Shown here one piece after another: positions 1 to 8,230 of a stretch of DNA of 64,000 nt. Numbering within the stretch: position 1 is the stretch's first letter; each line of letters begins with the position of its first letter. Both the position numbers and the translations under genes were made by a program. The notes below the pieces were generated by a model. It was not told where the DNA came from and did not search any database. It saw only the letters and a list, made by a program, of their open reading frames with translations. The DNA is from Chaetorhynchus papuensis (taxonomy: Eukaryota > Chordata > Aves > Passeriformes > Rhipiduridae): NCBI GenBank assembly GCA_013396525.1, contig VWYX01001238.1, positions 25,588 through 89,587 on the forward strand. Reading direction: 5' to 3'.

Positions 1-54
1 CACACTGGGCAGTGCAGGGTTTGAAAAATATAAAAGTTAAAACCTAAGGCATCA
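1..54 (-). mobile_element. Truncated end of a retroviral LTR (copy A), cut by the window edge
   Basis: These bases match the 3880-4330 LTR over its last 66 bases (4265-4330). The only difference is that copy A lacks one unit of a 12-bp tandem duplication (aatataaaagtt) present in the other copy. It ends in AAGGCATCA, the inverted terminal motif of that LTR, so on the minus strand this is the LTR's 5' end. The rest lies left of the window. It sits where the 3' LTR of a minus-strand provirus should sit, but the bases just to its right (55-75) give only a short, weak purine tract on the minus strand (AGTGGGGAT). It could equally be an independent solo LTR of the same family. Confidence 0.85.
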
Positions 55-1139
55 ATCCCCACTAGCTGCACTCTCAGAGCTGGTGAATCCATGCTCCATG
101 GTCAGGCCATCAGCACGTGCTGGGATTTACACCAGCCATGAGGTCTGTCCGTCTGTGGGGAAGGGTCAGACGTGGCTGGTGCGGGAGGGAAAGGCCAGCA
201 GCGACATTGGCATGCAGCTCCTGGCAGCCTCCGAGCCGCTGCAGCAGCTGCCTTTGAGCACTTTTCATCTAATTCAATGAAAATGAGATGTTCAAGTGAA
301 TGAAGATAATTTAATAATGAATAGCTCCAACTTATCGGAGAAGCTCTCCATCCCTGCCTGACAGTCGCTGCCTCTAAGTGCAGTTTAATAAGGGAATCAC
401 CATCACTCAGCCCTGTGGTAGCAAATCAACATTTCGCTGCTCAGGGAAAAGGCTCTGCACTTCCCTAAAGGGTGAAGCTATTTCTCAGGGAGCCTAAACC
501 CTGCTGGGCTTTAAAAGGAAAAAAGGAAGAAAAATAGGGAAAAAAAAAAAAGGAAAAAAATAGAAGGGAAAAAAAAGCAGAGGAAAATAACGAGCCAGCA
601 AAGCAGCCCATCTTCAGAGGCAAAATGTAATTAAAATTAAAAGCCAGCTTGAAGAAGGCTGTAAGTCATCACAAGCAGCAGCCAACGCTGCGAGCGACAG
701 CGATGCTGGCAGAGCCTGTGAGCACACAGGGGGTCCTGAGGCTGCACTGAGCCAGGGCAGCATCTCAGCCAGACATTTCCATCCATCAGGGTGCTGCTTT
801 TTCCAGCCAGGACTAAGATATCTCCGCTGCTCGCCATCCTCCCCGGCTGGGACAGGGCAGCATCATCCACCTGTGCCAGCTCTGGGGATACGCTCCCAGC
901 CTCCAGCACTGCCGAGAAGTGCTGCTGCTCGTCTCCACCCAAAATCACTCTGTCTGTACAGCAAATGCCCACAGAACATCCTCAGCGATGATGGATTGAG
1001 CTGGGAAGCATCCCTGCAATGATAACAGGACTACACACAGGTCTCACCAGCTGGGCAGGCAGCCTCGTGTCCCCATCCGTGCTGGGGAAATTCCACCAGC
1101 GAGCCATTTGCTCAGGGCAGGGATCTGCATCCCAGCCAG
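55..1139. other. No gene; AT-rich conserved-element-like block and purine tract
   Basis: No exon or known repeat is recognised. Positions 255-480 are AT-rich and repeat-free, with TAAT-type motifs (for example in the run around 308-320). This is the look of a vertebrate conserved non-coding element, though conservation cannot be tested here. A purine-rich tract dominated by A runs follows at 513-590. The rest is GC-moderate unique sequence. The segment lies between two same-strand LTR copies but has no gag, pol or env similarity that I can see. Confidence 0.4.
513..590 (+). repeat. Purine-rich low-complexity tract
   Basis: About 78 bases consist almost wholly of A and G, including a run of about 14 A after 538. 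It is a simple low-complexity tract with no gene signal. It does not adjoin either LTR, so it is not a polypurine tract for them. Confidence 0.8.
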
Positions 1140-1450
1140 TATGGATCTGGGCGGCGGAGGGCCCCGCGCGGGCACCGGGAGGCGTTGAGGCGCGGGATGC
1201 CGGGCCCCGCGGATTCCTGCCGACAGCTGCCAGCGCCGAGCGCTTAATTATTAATTGCGTTTCCAGTGGCAGTCGTTGCTGGTGCCGATGGAGTTGGACA
1301 AGACATCACAAGCAATCAGCAGCCCCTCCGCTGGCGTGCGGCCGGTCCCTGCTTAGCGCCCCGCTCACGTCCCACGTGGGCTGCGGCGCCGGGGAGGGGG
1401 AACCGTCCCCGTCTCTGCCCGGGCTGTGCACGCTGGGCACGGGCAGCAGT
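1140..1450. promoter_or_regulatory. CpG island with paired TTAATTA motifs
   Basis: By hand count, about 34 CpG dinucleotides fall in roughly 300 bp that is mostly G and C, close to the number expected without CpG depletion. Embedded in it at 1244-1256 is an A/T-only core with two TTAATT-type homeodomain motifs, flanked by CGC and GCG. CpG islands in birds usually mark promoters or poised developmental enhancers. No recognisable first exon follows on either strand, so I call it an orphan island. The alternative is the promoter of an unannotated non-coding transcript. Confidence 0.7.
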
Positions 1451-2214
1451 GCTGCCACCAGCCAGGGGACAGCCCTGCCGTGGCAGCCATGCAGCTGCTG
1501 TGCGTCCCTGTGGCCACCGATGGCCATCCCCTGGGGGCACCAGGGCCTCAGACAGGTGTCCTGGGCAAGCCAAGCCATGAGCAGGAGAGGTGGGGGCTAC
1601 GGCAGAGGAGCCAGCTCCAAACCCAGTCCCGGGCAGAGGCAACCTCACCTCTGCCACGGCTCAGGTGTTCGATCAAATTAATTTTTATCGTAACCAAAGT
1701 GAGTGGTCAGTGGAATCCAAGCGGGCTTTTCTTACTCATTGAAACCGTTTCATAGCTCAGTTTTTGGGAGCTTATTTTCCACTTCATTGAGTGCCATGTT
1801 ACTGCAAATGAATATATTCCTTGGTTGGCGTGATGGAAAATACAGCTGTAAATGCTTTCTGCTTCATTTGGGTAAAGAGCTCCAGATAGGACTAAGTATA
1901 AAGAGAATTTAAATGCTCGACTTCATTAAAAAAGTTGTTTCCCATTCTCTTTCTTCCTGAAAATACAGGGCTGCTAGCGGAGAGAGCAGAAGAAGGCTTT
2001 AAATTTACATCAGTGTCATGCTAACCCAAATCACTCCCCAGCCATGACTGATGGCAGACGTCTGCCAGGAGCTTGTGGTGCAGAGGCTCAGAGGAGTGGG
2101 AAGATGAAGGCAGAGGATGGGATGCCCCGTGCTGAAGCCCAGGGTCACACCATGCCCCTCTGTTCACCTCTGTAACTGCCTCTGTGATTCCTTTCAGGCA
2201 GTTTTAGAGAGCAA
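1451..2214. other. No gene; AT-rich conserved-element-like block
   Basis: Positions 1665-1920 are AT-rich, repeat-free and complex, including AAATTAATTTTTAT and a Y-rich stretch. They resemble vertebrate conserved non-coding DNA. The remainder is ordinary unique sequence leading into a CR1 fragment. No exon is supported. Confidence 0.35.
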
Positions 2215-2402
2215 AGTGGTGCCTCCTGAGCCTCCTTTTCTCCAGGATAACCACACCCGGCTCCCTCAGCCACAAGAATTGTGCTCCAAACCCTTGTCCA
2301 GCTCTGGTGCCCTCCTCTGAACACGTTCCAGCACCTCGAAGTCTTTCTTGTAGCAAAACTGAGCACAGGATTTGAGGTGCCTCAGCAGTGCCAAGTACAG
2401 GA
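2215..2402 (-). mobile_element. CR1 LINE fragment (minus strand)
   Basis: The plus strand reads like the reverse complement of the 3' third of avian CR1. It has the phrases for 'cctcctgagcctccttttct', 'gctccctcagcc', 'ttccagcacctcgaagtc' and 'tgccaagtacagga' in the expected order and spacing. The copy is 5'- and 3'-truncated: it lacks the terminal ATTCTRTG repeats. Many substitutions show it is old. It lies between the two LTR copies, which argues that this interval is host DNA and not retroviral interior. Confidence 0.85.
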
Positions 2403-3855
2403 ATGAAGTGCTACCTCTTCCCACAGCCACAAGCCCTCCTGGCTTGTTGTCCTTCCCAGATCCCTCTCCAAGCTACCCAGCAGCCTAGCAGGCCCCCTGG
2501 TATCCCCCCAGGCCGAAGCAGGGAGATGATCCTCCTGCTCCAGCTGGGACTGGCAAAGTCACCAAGAGCAATCCTGTATTATGCAAAATCTGAACCAATT
2601 TCTCCCCTGGAAGTAAAGGGCCACTGCAAACACCTCAACAAATCTTGGGAACCTTGAGCCTTCCAAATCCCATTGGGATGTCAGGCTGTGCTCTGCTCTT
2701 ACCTGATACCAGCAAAGCGAGGGGAGACTTTCATCTCTGCTAAATCCAGTTTTAACCCAGGAGGAAATGCACTCCAGTTTTAAAAACCCAGGAGGAAATG
2801 CACTCGAGGTTCCCAGGCTTTACCCAGAAACAGGTCATCTCAGCAGGGCTGTGGCAGAGCGGGCGGGATGAGGGATAGGCAGCAGGATCACAGCTGACTG
2901 CAGGACAAACAGAGTTCACTCAAACCACAGAATAACCACCTATTGCAAGTTTGCTGGATTTCGAACTTCTTACCTCCCAAAGTGGAATTGGTGGGAATGA
3001 GTTCCATGTAAGGTTCACAGGAATAACTGAAGTTAATCCAGCTTTGAGTTGGATTTGAGTGGAGAAGCGAGGAGCAAAGTGGCATCCATGGCTCTCCTAC
3101 CTCTAACAAGCTGCTTCACACAGACTGGTCAAACCAGAGGGGCCCGGGTCCAACAACACCATGGACAGTAAGAAAGAGCCACAACAGCCTCATGCCAAAG
3201 ACTTCCCTTCCATTTCTCCTCCTCTGATCATGAAGTTCATCACTCTGTTTCCCAGCAGAACCTAAGGCACTTTATGAAGGCATTAAATGGCACCATTTCA
3301 ATCTCCAAGGCATGGGGACAACCCTGATGTGTGAGGGCAGGAGAGGGAACCTCCCACCCATCACCCAACCCCAGAGAGCAGCACCGAATCCCGTGTGGAC
3401 TGGAGGGTCCCTGACCAGCCTGGCACCCTCACATTGTCCAGCTGGAATCCCACCACCCACTACACCACAACCTTCCCTCGCACCCACCACCATCTCAACA
3501 GCTGGCAGCAGGTGTGAACAATTACCACCCAAAACCTGGGAGAAGGACAACGTGGTGTAATTATCACCCCGATGGCATTTCAAGACTATCACCACCAGCT
3601 GAAAGTAAAACTTCAGCTGAGCGAGTTTAATAAGCATATCTAATGGAATATTTGCAGGGTAGGGCTGGCCAGCTTTTGGGAGGATTAGGGTGGCTTTGCA
3701 GCTTTGGGATATTTCACATGCAACAGATAAAGCAGGAGGAGCCCGTGATAGCCACAAACCCCAATCGTGCCAGCAGCCCCTAATGCTCCCTCCCATCTCC
3801 TGGTAAGTAGGAGATTTACATGCTCGGAGACCCGGTGGCACTGGATCCTTGCTCT
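2403..3855. other. No gene; unique sequence with one short tandem duplication
   Basis: No exon or large repeat is recognised. The interval includes a 28/31-bp tandem duplication (2746-2804) and an AT-rich part at 3545-3660 with TAATTAT and TTTAATAAG motifs. The minus-strand frame of 200 codons over 3272-3874 shows no retroviral Gag features such as a zinc-knuckle Cys/His box or major homology region. The part next to the primer binding site (about 3750-3855) may be retroviral leader, but its boundary with host DNA cannot be placed by eye. Confidence 0.4.
2746..2804 (+). repeat. Two-copy tandem duplication, 28 and 31 bp
   Basis: Two adjacent copies share the order CCAGTTTTAA, CCCAGGAGGAAATGCACT. 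The second copy has three extra A residues in its A run. Their near-identity suggests a recent local duplication. Confidence 0.9.
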
Positions 3856-3873
3856 GTCCCACCTGGGGTGCCA
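3856..3873 (-). other. Retroviral primer binding site, tRNA-Lys-like
   Basis: On the minus strand this reads TGGCACCCCAGGTGGGAC. It starts with the obligatory TGG and matches the tRNA-Lys1,2 primer site typical of class II (beta-like) endogenous retroviruses at about 14 of 18 positions. It begins 6 bases downstream of the 3' end of the LTR at 3880-4330, slightly further than usual. The position and sequence support calling that LTR a 5' LTR and not a solo LTR. The tRNA assignment is from recalled family knowledge and should be checked. Confidence 0.6.
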
Positions 3874-3879
3874 AAGAAC

Positions 3880-4330
3880 TGATGCCTTGAGAGGCCTCCT
3901 AGAAACAGAGACTAGACAGGAGTAAAGGGAATAAAATAGGTATTTAATTGAAAGGCCTTCAAAGGTACCCCTGGGGAGCCAGAGGCTGCTGCCCAGATGG
4001 GCCCCGAGATGGACGAGAGGCCACGAGTTCTTCACACTTTTATAGGTTTGGTTCATTTGCATCTCAGGGTTCATTCTCCAGTTAAAGCTTCAGTTTAATG
4101 ATGGAATTCCCCTCAGATTGCCCCCCTCTCAGAGGCTTTTGGTTGATACTTTTTGGGCGTAGGAGGGTCTGGGTGTCCTTGGAGAGCAGGCCCGGAGAGG
4201 CTTTGTTGTGTGTGCCCAGCAGGAGAGAGCAGAAATGAACAGGCTCCAGGAAACTTCAGAGTTACACACTGGGCAGTGCAGGGTTTGAAAAATATAAAAG
4301 TTAATATAAAAGTTAAAACCTAAGGCATCA
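3880..4330 (-). mobile_element. Full-length endogenous retrovirus LTR (copy B)
   Basis: This 451-bp element begins TGATGCCTT and ends AAGGCATCA when read on the minus strand, a 9-bp perfect terminal inverted repeat with canonical TG...CA ends. Inside, in the right order on the minus strand, are a TATAAAA box (plus-strand 4038-4044) and an ATTAAA polyadenylation signal (3943-3948) about 60 bp before the LTR end. The immediate flanks (AAGAAC and GTTGCC) are not duplicated, as expected if this is one LTR of a larger insertion. Copy A at 1-54 is almost identical, so the insertion is young. No coding interior is recognised. Confidence 0.87.
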
Positions 4331-5499
4331 GTTGCCTCCACGATGGTGGCAGCCAGCAGGGTCCCCACCCTCTTGGTCACGGCCAGACGCTGTGTCCTCT
4401 CCCAGGCAGGCAGCTGAAACTTGCTGAAGGCATCGCATCGTTCTCCACAGGCGCTCCAGACCTGCAGATCCATCCTCCTTGGAGGCACTCCCCCATCTCT
4501 GCCCACCCTCTGTGTGGGGACAGATCCCAGAGGGCCCTGGGACTGGGTTAACTGGGCTCACAGGAGGTGCACCAGCCCCCCATGGTGTGGTGAATCCATG
4601 TTCCCTCTCCACTCGATGCCTTCTCCAGCCCGGGAGCCTTCACCAGCTCTGACTCAATGGCTTGGAGCCCCAGAAGCAACCGGGCACCCCAAGTCTTGTG
4701 CTTACCCCCAGAGTGAATTTCTGCCAGGGGAGCAGTGGGTAAGGAGTCACCAGGGATTTTCAGCTGGTCCTGCTGGTTCCTGCACCCACAGGCATGGAAA
4801 TCACAGGGAAGTCAGGGATCTACTGCACATGGCCAAGCCCTGAAACACCTAGCCACAAGGCACCAAGAAGAGAGGGGTTTATTCAGGTCTAGAAGCCTTC
4901 CTAAGCCTAACAGATATCCAAAATTATTCTTCATGAAGGACTAAAAAGCAGAAAAGAGCTTCGCAAGTCTCAGATTCCGTTGTGGTTGTCCAAAGCAGAA
5001 GGTGCCTGTCAGCACCTGAGAGCACAGACTGCCCTGGGGCCAGCCAGGCCTTAGGTAATATCCTATCTAAAGCTCCTGCCTCCACGTGCTGCCCTGGAGA
5101 GCTCCTCAGAAACGCTGCCTTACTGCCTTGAGATGCATCAGGTTTTGCTCAGCTCTGAACCACCGGGTCACCTTGTTGTTAATTAATGCGCCGCTGAAAT
5201 TATGTTTGGGGGCCACTAAGGTTTATTGGGTAGAAAATTATTTCAAATACAGCGAGCAGGCAGTAAAGAGTGGAAATATGTTTTCGAGTATAAAGCTAAT
5301 TGCTACAGGGAATCCCTCTGGGATCCATTTGGAGCCCTTGCTTTTTTTATTTCCTCCCTCTGTTAACGACCTGGCCAAGGTTTGCAGAGCAGCGAGCGCA
5401 CGAGCGGTTGCTGGGGGTGTGGTGCCCTGCCCCGCAGTGTCCCCACAGTGGCCCTCAGCCACGTGCCCTGCCACAGCAGACCAGGGCAGCCTGGCAACC
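4331..5499. other. No gene; AT-rich conserved-element-like block near 5170-5370
   Basis: No exon is recognised. Around 5170-5370 the DNA is repeat-free and AT-rich with a perfect TTAATTAA palindrome (5179-5186) next to GCGCCGC, followed by further AATTAT/TAATTG motifs. This is the appearance of a regulatory conserved element. The remainder is ordinary unique sequence. Confidence 0.4.
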
Positions 5500-5736
5500 A
5501 CAGAACCATCGTTAATGTTGGGAAAGACCTTTAAGGCCATGGAATCCAGCTGTTAGCCCAGCACTGCCAAGCCCACCCAGTGCCCATCCACCCATCTTTT
5601 GAACGCTTGCAGGAACGGTGACTCACCACCAATGCACAACCACTCTTTCAGTGAGAAAAATTCTTCTCCAGTATCCAATCTAAACCTTCCCTGGAGCAAC
5701 TGGAGGACACCTCCTTTTGTCCTGTCACTCGTTACC
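5500..5736 (-). mobile_element. CR1 LINE 3' end (minus strand)
   Basis: The plus strand runs in the order of a reverse-complemented avian CR1 3' end: GAACCAT, a 'gggaaagacctttaaggcc' block, 'cccagcactgcc', 'ggtgactcaccacc', 'gtatccaatctaaacc', 'cctggagcaactgg' and 'cctgtcactcgttacc'. The 3' terminus lies at the left. The copy is 5'-truncated, as is usual for CR1, and moderately diverged. Confidence 0.88.
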
Positions 5737-7364
5737 ACGGTGGCAACCTCGCTGGATCCAGCTCTGCTCTCAGCTGTGGGGCTGCTTGTCATCCTTCTGT
5801 TCTCTGGAGGAGTTCAGTGAGCCACGGGAGAAGCCTGTCCCACCCTCCTGCTGACCTGGGTGTTTCTGGAGAGGAACCCCGAGACAGGGAAGCCTCGTGC
5901 AAGTCCCACAGAAACACCAGTGCTGGCAACTGCACTTGAAGTCTCCATGAGTCCAGAAGCAAAACTGTCCAGATGCAGCCTGGAAAGTGAGACTGGCCTA
6001 AGGCCAGACCTGTGACCAAAGGACTTTGCTTCAACATCCCAGAGACCCCAAGTACCTGTTTGTCTGAGAAAAGACGTCCTGCCTGATATCCTGCAGGCCT
6101 CCAGCCATCCCAGTAGGAAGCAGTGAGTCCTCATTTCCAGGGAGGGGTTCACATCTCACAGGTGCATGTAAAGTGAAGTAAAAATGCATTAACTTCCCAG
6201 CCCAGGCTCAGCCACAGCTGGATCAGGAAGGGCCAAGGGGGGTTACCTTGCTGAGCATCTCCTGAGGGTGCTGAGGGGCTCTGGAGCTCCAAGGCCAGGC
6301 CCTGCTGCCCTGCCCTGGGCAGGGACACCACACACTGCTGCCCAGAGAAGCATTCACACACGCCTAAGTGCTTTTCTGGACCACAGCCGAAGCGAACTGA
6401 GGGGGCTTGAGCAGCACAGATGGCATTTTTCTTCTCTCTTTTCATTTTTTTTTTCTTTATTTTTGCCCTGATGGTGCCCTCTGAGATGTAAGTGTGTGCA
6501 CAGTGGTGACCCAGACAGGTGCCTGACCTGGACGCACACGGAGCACAGTTTTATTCATAAAACCACCTTGCTCCCCACTCAGTTTGGTGGTGGGGGAACA
6601 CACTGAGCTGCCTTACTTGCTACGCTGGGCCACTACTTTGCTCTATTTAATTTTGCTTCCTAGAGGAAGCAGCTCTCCCTCTAACTGCTCCTTATTCCTG
6701 TGTGCCTCTGAGGCATGCAAGGCTCCAACACAAGCCAGGCATCAGGATCCTGCTCCCAGTCTGGGCTTGGAGGGTCTGGACAGCAGCAGGGCCACCAAGG
6801 AATGTGGAGGTCTGCACACCCATCACCTGGAGACTTTGATGGTCCAAGCCTGTCACAGCCACAAGCCAGGCAGGGCAGGCTGGAATCACTCAGAAATCGG
6901 GATTTGCTGGTGCTCCCTCTTCCCCTGGGGAAGCAGCTGCCCTGGGAGTGTGACAGCAGCTGGCAGTGCTGTGGAGGAGATCTTCCATCTCCCACCGAGT
7001 TGGCCAGCACAGAGAAATGAAAATGGTGCCATGCTGCCCAAAACCACCCACTGTCTAGAATTTCCCCTTCCAGAAAATACCAACAGAAAAAAACCCCAAT
7101 TCACAGCCAAAACCAACCCCCTTTAAAAAAAAAAAACCATTTGTGGTGAAGGAGGCCATGTCCAGCAATCATGGCCAGGCTCTGGCTGTCATTCCTGACA
7201 TAAAGACACTGGAATAAAAAACCAAATTATTTCATCACCACTGCATTTTATTTCACTTCCTGCTCCTACGGCTGTCTCTCCTGCCTGGACCAAAGGCTTT
7301 TGAGGCAGGAACTGGCTCTCCCTCAGAGAATCTCCTATTGCTGGTGTGGCCAGCCTCCACTCGG
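5737..7364. other. No gene or recognised repeat
   Basis: Unique GC-moderate sequence. T-rich tract at 6426-6466 and A-run at 7123-7136. Open frames here overlap on both strands and look like noise. Nothing else supported. Confidence 0.4.
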
Positions 7365-7443
7365 GTTGTCCTGTGCAGGGCCAGGAGCTGGACTCAGTGA
7401 TCCTTAGGCATCCCTTCCAACTCAGGATATTCTGTGATTCTAC
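7365..7443 (+). mobile_element. Short CR1 LINE 3' end (plus strand)
   Basis: About 80 bp matches the terminal part of an avian CR1: 'gttgtcctgtgcaggg', 'aggagctggactcagtgatcc', 'cccttccaactcaggatatt' and a tail of CTGTGATTCTA. It is heavily 5'-truncated. The wording matches the copies at 17038-17310 (+) and 59449-59565 (-), so all three appear to be one subfamily. Confidence 0.82.
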
Positions 7444-7609
7444 AACTCTGTGGCAGGGATGCTCCTGTCAGCCAAGTGAGGGACCATGTACACCTGAAAG
7501 CAAAGCACAGTTCCAAGACATCTTCATCTGCTGCAGCCCGTGTTAGGCAGCACCGTGCCCAGCTGGCATCACCTCACCGTGCAATTAGTGTGGGGTCACA
7601 AACCTTTCC

Positions 7610-8230
7610 TTTGACCGCGTGGAGCTGCTGCTCGCAGGCTCCCCGACCCCGCAGTTCAGACAGCTTGTTCTCTGCCTCGGCAGCAGGAGCACGGCAGCTC
7701 CCGCGCTACAGAAACGACTCGCTTTGAAATGCAGATCCTGCCCCGCTTTGTTCCCGCACCTTTGTAGGTGCCGGGTTTACAGCGCCCTCGCTTCTTGATC
7801 CCTGGCCTTACCCAGGGCCCCCGCACCGGCCGCGTGTGATGAGCTCTTGTCAGCGCTCAGGACCACGCAAACCCCAGGAGCCTCCTGCCTCCCTCGGCTG
7901 CTCCTGCCTGATGCTGGGAGACGCGGCGGTGCAAAGCCCGGGGTCAGCGGCAGCCGGGCGGATCAGGGGACGCTTCTCAAGTTCAAGTCCTCGGTTCAGA
8001 AAGCCGCTCGGAGGAGCAGCTGTTCACGTGTCTGTCCTGGTGCCGTCGCAGGGGAGATGGCGAATGAGAGGAAATCGCTGCTCACGCACCAGCAGCTGGA
8101 GGTATCAGCCCCCCTCCGGGCACGGGCAATCCTTCCACAGCTGGGAGCCACATCCGGAGAGCTTCAGATGGAGATGGATTTGGGATCCCCGCGACGCCCA
8201 TCACCTCCCCCCGCCGCAGGTGTCTGCCCC
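7610..8230. promoter_or_regulatory. CpG island
   Basis: About 40 CpG sites were counted over 7610-8100 in GC-rich sequence, roughly 0.8 of the number expected by chance. Density then tapers to about 8230. Long frames of 208 and 223 codons overlap it in two phases, which is normal for GC-rich DNA lacking stops, and neither resembles a known protein. It may be a promoter or orphan island. No splice-linked downstream exon could be identified. Confidence 0.65.

Noticed and set aside
1019..1681. 220-codon frame over the first CpG island
   Set aside because: Frames in three other phases overlap it, there is no domain, and the composition follows the island.
3272..3874. 200-codon minus-strand frame downstream of the LTR, considered as a gag remnant
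   Set aside because: It begins inside the primer binding site. No zinc-knuckle or other Gag signature is visible, and much of it is unique AT-rich DNA.
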